64,000 nt of DNA from Dioscorea cayenensis subsp. rotundata (GCF_009730915.1 NC_052487.1:434001-498000), one strand, 5' to 3'. Positions 26,701 through 41,267 are shown, numbered from the stretch's first letter. Notes: generated by a model not told the origin, from the sequence alone. Made by a program: numbers and translations.

Positions 26701-27874
26701 CCTCTCTCCTCTTCAGATGAACAAAAGAAAGAGGTACTACCTTATTTTCCCAGCTGGCCTTTTGAATAGTTTTGATCGTAGTGTATGCTTGTGGACGCAC
26801 ACAAGCACGCATGCGCACACACACACAGGCACATAAAGTGATATTAATTCATTGTGAGGTTTGGCCTGAAATCTCACCGGTCAGATTTTAGTGTGTGTCA
26901 TAGAACATTCTCATGTATATATGATGATTTACAGTTGCTTTGAGTGTTTTTGATCTTGTAGAAAGGTACCAGTGAAATGCTTGAATTTTTTATTTCTTGT
27001 TTATGCTTTTCTTATTGAAGATATCTGCCTTCCTTATCAGTTGAATTGTGTGGTTGATATCCTTTTTATAGGCAAGTATTTTATTCAAGAGGCTTTGTCT
27101 GAAGTTGGATGCTTTGTCTCATTTCCATTTTGCACCTAAGCCGGTATGCCATCTATATCTGGCACTTTTGAATATGTTTGGGTTTTCCAAGTTCCTCTAG
27201 TTAGATAGCATGATATCATTTTCAGGTTATTGAGGACATGTCTGTGCAAGTGAATGTTCCCGCTTTAGCAATGGAAGAGGTAAAATAGAATTTGCAAAAC
27301 TTTGTGAAGTTTTTGGCATGGCATGTCACACTACAATGTGTTTATTTCTTTTGTTGCAGATTGCTCCATTGGCAGTCTCAGATTCTGCCATGCTTGCACC
27401 TGAAGAAGTTTTCCAAGGAAAAGGAGATATTAAAGAAGCAGCAGAGCTAACACAAGCTGAGAGAAAAAGGAAGAGAGCTAACAAGAAGAGAAAATTTAAA
27501 GGTACAACATTCCCACTTCCAATTGTTTAAAGAGCTTCCTGGTTTACCTTCAAAGAATTATTAACATGAAATGATTGTTGATAAATGTGCATAAGCATCA
27601 TATCTCATGATCCTTGGCCATCTTTAGCATTCAACACAATGCATGGAAGTAGATTGGATAGTTTAGATTGCCATTGCTTGATTGAAGCTTCGGCTGATAA
27701 TTTGATCTGCCGTTGTGACAGTTGAGACAGCCAAAAGGGCAGCAAAGAAACCTCGAGAACTTTTAAATGTCAACAAATCCACAGGTAGCTTCAATTCTAT
27801 CATGTTGTGATAACATTGATTTTGCCTCTATTGTTAATTACCGTTTTGTAAATGCAGGCTCGAAAGATTTGTAA
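23709..27874 (+). CDS. MPP10: MPP10, U3 small nucleolar RNP protein
   Basis: Thirteen exons: 23709-24353, 24595-24662, 24912-25089 (donor uncertain), 25217-25327, 25462-25599, 26310-26378, 26503-26544, 26665-26733, 27072-27143, 27226-27279, 27360-27501, 27722-27784, 27858-27874. They give about 555 residues. The N-terminal third is followed by long acidic tracts (runs of E and D) typical of MPP10. The conserved C-terminal domain reads WTMQGE, AAKRPKNSALEV, LDFDHKARPPPVITDEITAS, GHFDDVQR, DEKKSQKGLAEIYE, LCLKLDALSHFHFAPKPVIE and VSDSAMLAPEEVFQGKGDI, with a basic tail. MPP10 forms a subcomplex with IMP3 and IMP4 in the small-subunit processome and is needed for 18S rRNA cleavage in the nucleolus. 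The exon 3 donor could be AAG/GTTCAA (25089) or CCA/GTAGCT (25107); both keep frame. Confidence 0.92.
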
Positions 27875-28349
27875 GGCTTTATTGGAGGGAGAATGTTTCC
27901 GGTGAGATGTGATGGTTTGAGTGTTTCAAACCCTTCTAGTTCACTCCGTACAGGGAATCACGCCTGTGTTTGTATGATCATTGGAGTGTGATGATAGAAA
28001 TTTCATTTATTGCTCGTTTGTATATTACGTTTTAGGTTGGAGATTATTATCGAATATAAACAGAATTGTTAGCATAAACTAGGGGTCTTTTGCCCATTTT
28101 GGAGTATTCCCATTTTAATGTGGTTGCGGCAGGGACTGCTATGCTAGCAGTGTCTATTATTTTTGTAGCATTAACAATATTGCGAATCATGATTCTGATG
28201 GCAGGCACTGAAAAAACACCAACTAATTTGGTTTTTAATTAGAGCATTGACTAATCTTCAAGGCTTTCTGTCATTTTGGTCTGCTAACCAGAAAATCAAC
28301 TCGCTTCTGATTCGTTTTAAGTTTAGAATAGTTGTAATTATTTAGAGAA

Positions 28350-28397
<48 letters not shown>

Positions 28398-28930
28398 TCA
28401 AAATGACCAATTACGATGTTAAAAGGGTTAGAGGTGTATAAAAATTTCGGTAGAACAAGTAGGGGACACATTGGTGTGAATTATTCACATACACAACCTC
28501 TCTTTACATTTTCAAACATGTGTCTTTTTCTAATTTTTATAAATTGTGGAGATTCTAATGAAGATTTAATTATTAATAGATCACTTTATTGTTGATATTT
28601 AGAGAAATTAAGCTGGCGTGGTTGCATTTTCATGCAGTGTGTTAGCTGGATGTTACCTTTTAATTGAAGTGGTCCTGATTTCTAGCCTTAAATCGCTGGA
28701 TGTTAGAAGTGGAAATCAGAGAGCTCCTAATTTCTAGCCTTAAAACGATTATACATACATGTCTGTATTGAAAACATTTTTTAACCACTCTTTTTTTATT
28801 ATTTTTTTTTTATTTTTGTGTATATATTTCATTGTTACCTAAAATAAATATATTTTATTTTTATTTTTAAATTTTAATTAAAAAAAACGCCAATTTTTTT
28901 TTATTATAAAGGAGCTGGTTGAAAAAACTA
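27875..28930. other. spacer between MPP10 and PAT1
   Basis: Holds the MPP10 3' UTR, a (ATT)n microsatellite at 28350-28397 and, near 28615-28745, a diverged duplication of a short segment (CTGGATGTTA and ATTTCTAGCCTTAAA each twice). Very AT-rich from 28750 on. No gene seen. Confidence 0.6.
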
Positions 28931-29089
28931 AAATGAAAATAAAGAAAAAAAAATTTTTGTTGAGAAGCAGCACGACGGTATTCTCTCTCACTTGTCTTCG
29001 AATCGGGTTGGCTCGGGCTGGGAGAGCGAGATGTTCAGCGTATGCGTATCTCGCCGCGCCATTATTGGGTTTTCTTTCCCATAATAATA

Positions 29090-29172
29090 ATAATAATAAA
29101 AATCTTTTGGTTGATTCTCTGTCATTCACTGCTTTGGTTTCTCCTCCTCCTCCTCCTCCTCCTCCTCCTCCT
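29090..29172. repeat. (AAT)n and (TCC)n microsatellites in the PAT1 leader
   Basis: An AATAATAATAATAA run near 29082-29098 and ten CTC/TCC units near 29143-29172, just before the PAT1 start. They happen to be open in the PAT1 frame, encoding Asn and Pro runs. Confidence 0.85.
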
Positions 29173-29277
29173 GCTCCTCTTGTACGGTTGTACCAATACG
29201 ATTCCAATTCCAATTCCATCCACTCTTCTTCTTCCTCCTCGTCTTCTTGGACAACAAAGTGCTTCCAATATATAGCC

Positions 29278-32200
29278 ATGGCGGCGTTTCTCATCTCTCC
29301 GTCCACTTATACCTTGAAGCAATTGGATTGGCGCCGCCCCACTCCATTTCTTTCTCCTCTGCCTCCATCGCGGATAGGTCTCCTCCCTACGACTTTGCGG
29401 GCTGCTGCTATCCCCAGTTCCCAGTCCTTTTCCTTAAAGCCTAAGGAGGTTGGTCGTTTATCCATGCGCGCCATTACTTCTTCTTGGATGGATGGATTGA
29501 TTGATTGATTGATTTTATTCTGTCCTATTTTGTGATGTTGGTGTTTAGTTGATTGAATCCCTGATAAGCCGAGTGGATCTCAGCGAGGAGGAGGCCGAAG
29601 CGTCGCTCGACCTTTTGCTTCGAGATGGTGATGAAGCGTTGATCAGTGCCTTTCTTGTTCTCTTGAGAGCCAAGGGGGAGACTTTCCAGGAGGTTATATT
29701 ATCCATTTCAACTGCTCGTATTCCCGCATTCATCCATTGACAGTCCAGTGATAAATCGTTTCATTCCTGTGACTATCTAGATTGTGGGATTGGCACGGGC
29801 CATGATCAAACACTGTCGGAAGGTGCCATGCATGGGTAATGTGGTGGACATTGTTGGTACGGGTGGTGATGGTGCAAACACTGTTAATATCTCCACGGGC
29901 GCTTCTGTTCTCACTGCTGCTGCTGGTGTCAAAGTCGCCAAGGTAATCCTAACCATTCCTTTATTCCTATTCTCTTTATTACTTATTAAAATCAGCATGT
30001 TCCTCCTCCTCCTCCTCCTCCTCCTCCTTCTTCCACAATTTTCTATGGTTCTAGCAAGGAAATCGCTCCAGTTCTTCTGCATGTGGTAGCGCTGATGTCT
30101 TGGAGGCATTGGGTGTCAATATTGAGCTTGGCCCTGAGGTAACCTTTTTCTAATTCATTCTTTCATGGTGAATTCCAGAAATTTCTTTTTTATCTTTCAG
30201 GTAACGCTTATGTCTGGAATGCATTGTATGCCCCCATAATATATCCCATTCTTCTACCTGAAAGTGGATGACTATTCATAGCTCTTACCTTGACACCGAA
30301 GAAGAGTTCTACTGAATGCTTTATTCCTGTCCTAGTTGATCCTGATTAGACATTACAAGTATCTTGATTGCTCCCCAATAACTGACTACTTTCAGTGAAT
30401 ACTGGAAAGGGGAAGGGAAGTTGAAAAAGTAGATCATACCGAACAACACATGATTAGTCACTCCTAAGATTAACAGATGCATGATGTTTTGAGTGCATTA
30501 TAAGCTATCAGCAGAAAGATGATCAATCAATTAACAAATACAATATTATTCATTTATCCTTGGTTCATGAAGTCCACACAAAAATATGTAGTATTCAATG
30601 TATTTGCATTAATCTCTGCTTTAAAATGTTTCTGTGGAGAGTTAATTCCTCTGTGGCATAATCTGTTGTATTAGCCTCTCAATAGCATCACTAGCTTCAG
30701 TAATAGATCTGTCATCACCAAACCTCTGAAATGACCCACGGAAAACTGGATTTTAGCAAAATTTTCTTTCATTATGTCTATTAAAGAAAAAAAGAAATCA
30801 TTCCATCCTAAGATCATGTTATCTTCCTCAAAATATAAGGGGGTGAAGAAATGCGTGGAGGAAGCAGGAATTGGTTTCATGATGGCTCCCATGTACCACC
30901 CTGCAATGAAGGTAGTAGGTCCAGTAAGGAAAAAGCTTAAGGTGAAGACAGTGTTTAATATTCTGGGTCCAATGTTGAATCCTGCACAGGTGCCTTTTGC
31001 TGTTGTTGGTGTATATCATGAAGATATTGTAAGTTCTCCTTGGATTACAGTTGTTGCTTTTACTTTTATTGTTCAGCTAATCACGTTCCCATTTAGTATG
31101 AATTATCCTACTGCAAGATTATGAACTTGTCATTGAGTTGCTAGACCATCAAAGCTATGGAGTATCAAGGCTACGATACTTCATATCTGACATGGAACTT
31201 ATTTCCAATGCATAGCATCTGGATATTATGCGATTAAATTTGTTAACTTCCACAGGTTGTGAAGATGGCTAAAGCCTTGCAACAATTTGGAATGAAGAGA
31301 GCATTGGTTGTTCATTCTTCTGGTTTAGATGAAATAAGCCCAATGGGTAGTTGGAGGCTCTCTTTTGGGACTGTTTTATTTAATTCATTTTCAATTTTTA
31401 TCCCTAATCTGGGGCTCACAGTTCTCTGTGGTTGCTATTCATATTTTTACTTAATGATTTGTAGCTAGTAGTTGTAATTGTGGCAGGATCAGGATACTAT
31501 CTGGATGTTTCCCCAGACAAGATTGACAAGTCACATTTTGACCCATGTAAGCAGGATTTGATATTCTCATAGTAGAAAAAAATATTCAATGATCCTATAA
31601 ACATATCATCTTATGCTAAAAAAAAAAACGCATTTTCTTCTTAATGGCTGTGTAAGTCAAGTGAGAAAATAAAAATATTTTCCACCAATATTTGTGTTTG
31701 CACAATGATCTCTTTACATATATCAGGCATTATGATTTACTGAAAATGAAATTTAATGCACACATGTCCAATTTTGTTAGTTGTTTCGTTTCATCGGGTC
31801 ATGCTAACTCAGTGTGTCACACAGTGGATTTTGGCATTCCACGCTGTAGTCTAGCAAGTTTAAAGGGGGGAAGTCCAGAATTCAACGCAGAGGTTCTTAG
31901 GCATGTGTTATCTGGTCAGAAGGGGCCAATTGCGGATTCTTTGGTGAGTTTCTTTTTCCATTTATGGCTCAGTCAATCATGTACATGGAGGTGTTCAAAA
32001 TATTGGTGTTTAAAGGTAACAGGCTTGCTGCAGCTAGTATGATGTGAGGATTAAGTTACTACACCCTGACATGAACTAATTCTTTCTGAAATATCTACCA
32101 CTACATTGTTTGTAGGGGTTCTGTGAGATGGCTAGCACACTACCTTGATACTAGGGGCAAATAAAAGGATTTTAAAGTAATTTTGAGTCATAAATTACAT

Positions 32201-32952
32201 GTGATGCTCAATAAAAATAAGAAAGTAGAATACACCTAGTATATTGTGCTGTATGAATTTGTTTGAGAGTAAGCAGCGAGTGTATATTTCTTCTTTGACC
32301 GGGACAAAGGCAATTCACAATTTTATAGTGCTCATGAGGGCCTGTTTGGCATGGAGAAAGAGATGATCTAGTTGAAATTTGTATGATGCCACTGCTTCTT
32401 TTTGTGCTTTAGTGTGCTAAGCATGCCATTCGTTGTTTTTTTTTTATTCTACACATGAAAACTGAGAAGTTTCGTAATATTGAAGATCTTTTATCCTCTG
32501 TTTTCTCATCATGTAACCATCTATGTAAATATGCTTAGAACTGTTGAAATTTTGCAAATCAATGTAAGACAGAAGTATTACCTTAGTGGTTGACTCCTGA
32601 ATGTCGAAACTCCTCCATGTTTGGATTTGTTTCCCAGATTCTAAATGCAGCAGCTGCCCTCCTGGTGAGCGGCCATGTGAGCAGCTTGGCTGAAGGAGTG
32701 GTGTGGGCTCGAGAAGTACAACAATCCGGGAGAGCAGTTGAAGTACTAGATTCTTGGATGCATCTCTCGAATGTAAGTAAATCAAATTTATTGGATTGAG
32801 CTCCATGAAATCTGTTCTGGTCTTTGACGACATCCCCATGACGATGTCTTTTATCTCAGAAACTTAGAGGAGATGCTGTTGGTGTTGCTCCAGCTCCAGC
32901 TCCAGCTCCAGCTCCAAGAGGTGGAGGTGGAGGTGAAGGTGTGGTGAAATAA
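29278..32952 (+). CDS. PAT1: anthranilate phosphoribosyltransferase (tryptophan pathway), plastid-targeted
   Basis: Ten exons (29278-29448, 29549-29692, 29781-29942, 30055-30138, 30840-31028, 31256-31346, 31487-31546, 31825-31943, 32638-32772, 32860-32952) give 415 residues. The first 55 or so are Ser/Pro/Arg-rich, as in a chloroplast transit peptide. Signatures are [18 protein letters not shown] (phosphoribosyl pyrophosphate-binding loop), [55 protein letters not shown] and [11 protein letters not shown]. The enzyme joins anthranilate to PRPP, the second step of tryptophan (hence auxin and indole) synthesis. Unusual: the last exon ends in an alanine-proline repeat and a glycine run before GVVK, encoded by GCTCCA and GGTGGA microsatellites. 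The leader is open in frame for 115 codons upstream; I keep the start at 29278 because the transit-like sequence begins there. Confidence 0.94.
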
Positions 32953-33776
32953 AATATGAAAAGAAACTGGGGACTTGTAAGGATCAAGATCTGTTGTTGA
33001 GTGCTTAAAGTGAGTGAGATGCGCTTTGGAGTCATGAGGATGCATTCATTGCTCCAGTGTAGCGTGTTCCCCTAATATTTATGTTCGTGTAAGTGTGTTA
33101 CCAAACCCCCTCCTCACAATCTGTCACCCCCTCATATTCACAGAGACACAGCAGATCTGTTCTTTTCAGGATTAATAATAAAGCAGGTTCCATCGGATGT
33201 TTGTAAAGATAATGTGTGTTTATTAACTTATTATTGCTTTAATTTGCTTGAGATGCCGTGTTTGCATGTGTTCTACTACTGGAAACTTGACTTTTTCTTC
33301 CTTTTGATTAAAACGGAACATCTACCGAACCTATGGTCAGGTTGTTGATGGCTGCTACCTACTCGTATTAAAGCCTGCATATTAATTGTTGATCAGATCG
33401 GATTGACTTGCTATTTAGGTACATATCCTCCCCACATTTGCGGCCCCATGTGCTAGTTAATATCCAAATAAGCTTCCATCCTTGCTACAAATAAAGGTGC
33501 TGCCAAAGCATATTAAGCACCAACACAATATACCCTAACAAACCAAAACAGTTGTATAATCACCAGTAAGAACTAAGAAGAAGAAGAAAGTATATAGTGG
33601 ACATGACTAGATCTTGTACTACAGTCTTAAGTATCTGGAGCATCATATCATATCATATCATATACAAGAGTTTGTGCATAGAACAATTGTACAATTTTGA
33701 AGCCCTTATTCTCACTCAACATGATAAAGTAATAATGCAACAACACCAGAAAAGCAAGCCAAACTATGAAACTCCC
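32953..33776. other. 3' UTRs and spacer, PAT1 to GRXC1
   Basis: Convergent 3' ends of PAT1 (+) and the glutaredoxin gene (-). AT-rich, with a CATATCATAT repeat near 33643-33662. Nothing else recognised. Confidence 0.6.
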
Positions 33777-34938
<1,162 letters not shown>

Positions 34939-34949
34939 GGATATATCAT

Positions 34950-34966
34950 ATATATATATATAGCTG
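34950..34966 (-). promoter_or_regulatory. TATATA run just upstream of the GRXC1 start
   Basis: A TATATATATATA stretch about 12 bp before the 34938 ATG on the minus strand. If it served as a TATA box, transcription would begin past that ATG and the inner start at 34869 would be used. It may equally be a microsatellite within the leader. Confidence 0.3.
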
Positions 34967-35735
34967 ATACAGTACAGTGTATGAGCTTCCTCCACCAGCA
35001 CCCCACACACTTCCGCAGGGAAGACCACGTAGCCCTAAGAAGCGTGTCTTGCTCTAATACCATTTACATTTTTTTATTTTTTATTTTTTATTTTTTATTT
35101 TTTATTTTTTATTTTGATAAGTTAATCTTCTTCATCTTTTACATTTTTACCACAAATAAAGTCGTGCAATGCACTAAGTAAAACTGGGTGTGTGTGATAG
35201 AGAGAGAGAGAGAGACAGAGTTGCAAGTGTGCGTGTGAGTGAGAGAGAAAGAGTTGCTATTCAAATAAATAAATAAAAATAAAAAAAAACAAACAAACAA
35301 GCAAAGATGTGCCAAGGTCTTAATATCATGCTTTCCTCATTCTCCATGAGCAAAAACCATCTTGGTTGGGATTTGATCAAATTGAGGGCATAAGAACGCA
35401 AACAAATGTAGAAGAGATGCTGAAATTTTCTGGACACAGTAACATGATGTCCACATGCTAGTCAGTAGGCACAAACAAAACAGATGCCCATCCATTTATT
35501 AATGAGGTACATTCTATTCTACTTCCAGAGAATGTTTGCACTTAGAAACGCCAACCAGTATACAAAACTGCAGAAAAGGTCAGTATTGCACTCAATTTTA
35601 TTTTCCTAAAGTCTGAGAGGTTGCACTGATCTGTAAATTGGTTTAAAAAAAAAATGCTCTGCATCGGCCAGATCTTCAGTGTGGATCAGTTCACATCGGG
35701 CAGATAATCAAGAGAATAATATCCCTTAATAATTG
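34967..35735. other. spacer upstream of GRXC1 and 3' of ICDH
   Basis: Contains a TTTTATT tandem run at 35067-35115 (about seven units), a GA/GTGTGAG-rich stretch at 35195-35250, and the presumed ICDH 3' UTR on the right. No gene recognised. Confidence 0.6.
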
Positions 35736-36149
35736 CTAGACAGCAGCAAGTTGAAGCTTCTTGTTTAAATTCTCAGAAACAGCATCAATGAATTCCTCAG
35801 TGCTCAGGTAAAAGTCCCTTGATACCCTGTACAAGAAATTAACATCAGGCCTAAGTATACTCCCTCAAAATAATAACTGCACTAAGTAAGCACTACTCAG
35901 CTCTCACAAATAATTGTGAAAACATGACAACATGCTAAATACTGCAACCTTCAAAAAAAAAAAATTTAATGAACATTTCATGAAAGCCCACAAAAACATA
36001 AAGGTGTTTAACGCACTTCATAGTAAAGAAAACAGAGAGTCCACATAAAAGCAAACATGGTGTTTCTGACATGCATCCACAGACAGTAGTCAGTGGAACC
36101 CAGACACGATTCTTGAATCAAAGTATCACAAAATCAATGAAAGCAACCA

Positions 36150-36180
<31 letters not shown>

Positions 36181-39100
36181 TTCCAGGCATACTTACTTAG
36201 GGCCATGAGCAATGATAGCTAGATCCTTGGTCATTTTACCACTCTCTACAGTCTCCACACAAGTAGACTCGAGCTTCTGCACAAAATCTAGCAGCTCGTC
36301 ATGCTTATCCAGCTTCCCTCTGCATGATCCATGAAAAGAGGTTGATAGCAGAAGATCGATAGCACAATGTAAAGAAAGTTTTCAAACATCAAATCTTAGA
36401 GAATTAAATAGTTCCTCAATCCAAAGAATATTAAAAAACAAGAGACAGATACTAGAACTGCTCTATTGAATTACTAAAAATACCTATGCTCAAGACCCCT
36501 TGTCCAGGCAAATATGGACGCAATACTGTTTGTACTTGTTTCCTGGCCCTTCTGGTATACTCTATAATGGCGGGTCACCGTCCCATGAGCGGCTTCAGCT
36601 TCTAATGTTTTCCCATCTGATGCTAACTGCATCAGGATCAATAGGAGTAATGATTGGTATTCAAGGTTAAAACCCTGCTATAACAAATTATAATCATAAG
36701 CAGCAAGTTACCAGCACAGATGTCATCAAGCCCAAAGAACCAAATCCTGCATCCACCAGAAATCTCAGTAAAATCACAGCAAGAGTTTGATGATAGTTCA
36801 GAGCATATCATGGGATAATATTTTAGGCTTTTAGTTGAGCATGGAGTTTGATAATAGTTCAGAGCATATCATGGGTTAATATTTTAGGCTTTAAGCTGAG
36901 CATAAACCTCCCAGATGAAATGAGGCAACACCATATGAGGCTTTTCTAACATAAAGCCAATATAAGACAAATAAGTTGTAAAATTTTCACCATAATATAT
37001 TTCATAAATGCCACATGCTTCATTGGCTAATATGTGGAAGATCACATTAACTACCAGGAAGACAATTAGCTAAGGTAGTCCTTGTGTGTATCCTGAGTCC
37101 CTGACCAAGAAATAGTCTTCAATATTAATCGGTTTCTTCAAATCATAGTGCATGGCAATACTTCCAAGTAATTATACATTAAAGGAATTTGCAAAAAAAA
37201 TTTCAATAGCATAACAAAACAAGTAAATTTACCAGACCAAAGCTAGTTGCAAGAATGAAAATTTTGAAGTATTTAAATCCAAGCTGCATTTAAGCAATTT
37301 TTTAAGGTCAACATAATTTATACAACTAAACAGGAAATTAACCAATTGAAAAGTTAACTGCAACTACAAATGCTAATGAATAACAACAAATAAAATAAAA
37401 TAACCTTGTGCAACAAAGTCACTCTGAACATCTCCATCATAGTTTTTACAAGCCCACACATACCCACCCTCACTTTTTACAGCATAAGCAACCATGTCAT
37501 CAATTAAACGATGCTCATACCTGATGACAAGCATCAATCTCATGAGATTATTTCATTGGATAATCAGTCAAAGAGGATTAGATAAATATCAAGACACAGC
37601 CTAACCATATCGATTGTTCCTCAAACTTCACCTTCCAATTTTGTTCATATACTTCCTGGAATATGTCTTTAAACCTGGATCCACACGCAACAAAAAACAA
37701 CTTATACTGAAAATGGAACATAATGTTGGCTGATAAAGAGAAGGGACACATGTGCATCCTTCGTACATAACAAGCAAGAGTTGCCTATTGACCATAATGA
37801 AAAAATTATGAATCAGAATGGAGAAAATGATAATGGTTGAAATCGAAAATGTTGCTCCTACTCAAATCACCTGCCATCATATGTCTTCAGAATAGTATTC
37901 TTAGTGCTCAGATAAAGAGGCCATCTTTTTTTATATGCCATTGCCATTGATGACTCAGCAAAAGCACGAATAGACTGGAGCCATGTTGTGTGAAACTTGA
38001 TTAAAAAAAATTATAAAACATCAACAGAACAAGTGTTTGAAATTTTCAGGTTATAATTTGGCTGACCTGATCAACATTATACATAGCTAATGCAATTCCA
38101 GGACCTTTGTAATCATAGACACTCAGCTCCACAGGCTCTATACCATCTGCAGGAACTGTTTCTCACCAAAGAAAAAATTTATATGTCAAGATGAGTATCA
38201 ACCAGTAGAATGTTGAAGTATTCTAGCAATGGCCATGAACATAATTCAGTCCCACCAAAAACCATTTTAAGCTTCCCTGGACCTTCAACAATCATCTCAG
38301 TTGCACGATACACATCTCCAAATCCATGCCTCCCAATACAAATGGGAAGCTTCCAACCTGGGAATGTAATAGCTTATGCATCATTTAGCAAAAACATATA
38401 AACTAAAAATCATACAGAATTAGATACTGATACCTGGAACAATGCGTGGTATATTCCGGCATATTATTGGCTCACGAAAAACAGTTCCTACAATGAATAC
38501 AATCAAAGTGATCACAAATATAATTGCATAAAAGGGCATGACAACAAGCATAAGTGAAGAGTATAGGCAACAATAAGAAAAACCAACCATTTAGTATGTT
38601 TCTAATAGTGCCATTCGGGCTCCTCCACATTTTCTTGAGTTTAAACTCCTTAACTCTACCTTCATCTGCACAGAGAAGCTTGTGTTCATAGACAAATGGA
38701 ACCTAAGTAGAAAACCATTTAGTGGCCTACCAACAAAAAAAAATGCATAAAGCTAACCTACTAGTTTCGTCCTGCCTAATTGGAAGGCATAATACAAGCT
38801 AATCAACCATTAGCCCTTACTCTAGCTAGAAGTTAACTTTTCATGCCACACTCAGATGGGAAATCACATTGTTTTCCAATAGATGGACTAGCAATGTCTC
38901 TCTTGGTGGACCACATTTAATGTTCGCAAAGTTGTTTGGACTTTGGACTTGAACGCATTACCCAACCAAGAACTAAAGCATAATGTTCATTTCTACTTAT
39001 TTTCAGCACTACATGAAACTATATTAAGAAGAAAAAAAAATTGACTCCATGAGGTATAATCCTGTCAACAACATTTGACTTAAAAATGATCAATATCATT

Positions 39101-40335
39101 TAGTTTAGATTTGAATTTGCATTGCCTGGATAGAAATGGGTAAAGTGACAATTGGAACTATGACCAGATAATATTCGTTGGCAAATTCAATACCTCAAGA
39201 AATGTAACTAAGATTGCAAAAAATGTACAAGGCCATAAGACAAGAAAGGAACATGCTTGAAATAATGAGAGCTCTAGAATGAGAAAAATATATACCAGGT
39301 GTTATAGTGGCACATTTCACAGCGACGTTATATCTGCACACAAGGATCAAAGAAAAAGCATTTGAAGCGTATTACATAGGCAGAGTACAAGTACAAATTG
39401 AATGAACAAATATGAGGCATTATTGGGAAAGGACAGGAACCCACATTAAAAAAAAATAATTTGTCCTTAAAACTCTCAATTGATAATGAATAAATGCATA
39501 AACAGATCTCATAAAAATTGCAAAAGTTGAAAATAATCCTGATTTGATTTCTTTCAAGGTAATTCCCACATGAGCAATCAGATGCTCCCACTATCAAAGT
39601 TCCATCACCGTTAGTGTCTTCTCAAACTATGTATGGCGAAATGATAAAGGAACTTTCTTTTCAATAAAATAAAATAAAATAAAACAAAACTAATTGACCA
39701 TCGAAGAAGTGTTTACTTGAGGGTGGCTTCCGCACTTTCAATGGTAACCTTGTCATCTGTGTCATCGCGGTTGAGGATTCCCAGATCAAAATACTTGATA
39801 TCCAAATCCAAATACGGGAATATAAGCTGGAGAGCGGCATTCCAAGACGACCCAGATCAAACACACATCTAAAATGTAAGCCTTTTGGCCACAAACATGG
39901 GATGATCCATAAAAACAGAAAATAAAATCAAACCTTATCTTTTATCATATTCCAAATTACCCGTGCCATTTCATCCCCTGGAAACAAAAGCCTCCATTTT
40001 GTCAATCAATAAACAAGGAATTCACCATATATAAAAGTCAATAGCAAAAATGAATGAATGTGAAAAATAGAAAGATAAAGATTACCATCCATCTCGACGA
40101 TTGGGTTCCGGACTTTGATCTTATCCGAAGTCGCGAGGGAAGCAAAGGAACGGAGAGAGGCGGTGCGGCAGGCGGTAGAGGAGAGGATATTGGGGAAACG
40201 GGCATGGAAGTGCAACCGATTGGATACAGGAGAGAAGAAGGAATCAGAGTGTGGGTTTCGAAGAAGAAGAGAAGAGTGGGACGTGGAGAGGAGGAAAGCG
40301 GCGGGGGACATGGTTCTCAACCGCAACAGCCGCAT
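35736..40335 (-). CDS. ICDH: NADP-dependent isocitrate dehydrogenase, organelle-targeted
   Basis: Fifteen exons on the minus strand: 40086-40335, 39934-39977, 39717-39826, 39296-39333, 38588-38665, 38434-38487, 38256-38357, 38067-38155, 37871-37974, 37606-37674, 37405-37520, 36712-36746, 36484-36626, 36197-36319, 35736-35826. They give 481 residues. An 85-residue Ser/Arg-rich transit peptide precedes [20 protein letters not shown]. Signatures are [31 protein letters not shown] (substrate Ser/Asn), [24 protein letters not shown] and [20 protein letters not shown] (metal-binding Asp). It oxidises isocitrate to 2-oxoglutarate and makes NADPH, linking the TCA cycle, ammonium assimilation and redox. 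The transit peptide favours the chloroplast/mitochondrion-targeted isoform over the cytosolic one. The start is the first ATG downstream of a TATA-like motif near 40390; MSPAAF at 40311 is an alternative. Confidence 0.94.
36783..36904. repeat. 61-bp tandem duplication in an ICDH intron
   Basis: Two adjacent copies beginning GAGTTTGAT (36783 and 36844), each with AGTTCAGAGCATATCATGGG and AATATTTTAGGCTTT. They differ at about six positions. Confidence 0.9.
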
Positions 40336-40379
40336 TACAACGGTGAAGAAGACGAAAGACTTTGATAGCGCCAAAAAAG

Positions 40380-40555
40380 ACTTGGGCCATATAAACACAA
40401 CACTACACTACAGCTGACTCATTTCAAATGTGGTGGCCCATATTACATGGTGAAGAGTCAGACTATTCATTCACAATCTGGGCCTTGGGCCTTATATTCC
40501 TTTTGTTTATTTTTATTTTTATTTGTAAAGTAATTCCTTTTGTTTATTGGGCTGG
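40380..40555 (-). promoter_or_regulatory. ICDH upstream region with GGGCC/GGCCC motifs
   Basis: Upstream of the ICDH start (minus strand) are several TGGGCC/GGCCCA-type motifs near 40383, 40434, 40479-40493 and 40549, with TTTATATGG just inside as a possible TATA element. These resemble site II boxes. Motifs are visible; function is inferred. Confidence 0.4.
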
Positions 40556-41267
40556 AACATTTATGTATGTCCTTTTAACCTTTCCGATGTATATGTATAC
40601 GATTTATCATTCTCTCACTCTCACTCTCACTTTTCATGAATAATTAATTACCTCCGTTTGCACTTTTTTTTACATTATAACTAAAATTATACTATATGTA
40701 TATATTTGTTAATGTATAATGCTTTTTTTATATACATTATACATAACATGAAAGTATCTTTTACAAAAAAAAAAAAAAACTATTCATCTTTTCATTTAAA
40801 AAACCATATTTATATTTAATATTGATTAAGAGGGTAGAAAATTAACAACTAGAAAGTAAATAATAATAATAATAATAAAACAAATGTTAAGTGATATTGC
40901 GGATTTTAAAGTAACAGCAAGTAAAAAAATAAAAATAGAAAGAATGGGGCCACTTGAGTTGAGAGGGGAGTCAGAGGTGAGCCATCCATTTCACATGCGT
41001 TGCATATTCTCAGCCGACTGATCCAATAAAAAAGTTGACGACGCCCGAGAAAAAGCTTAATGCTTTTCTCTTTATTTTCTCAGTAACTACTAACTAGGGA
41101 CTATGACATGCTGCCCATTGCCCTCTTCTTCCATTTTTTAATATTGTTTCATTATGTTTATAATCTGAGGTTTTCTTCTTCTATCTCTATCTCTCTTTAA
41201 TATATATATATATATATATATAAATATTTTGCATTTACATTTGCGTCTCGGGTCATGTGTACAAAAA

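Noticed and set aside
30671-30892. Minus-strand frame in PAT1 intron 4 and exon 5
   Set aside because: It reads faintly like a captured gene fragment ([15 protein letters not shown] in one frame) but I cannot tie it to a family, and half of it is antisense to a real exon.
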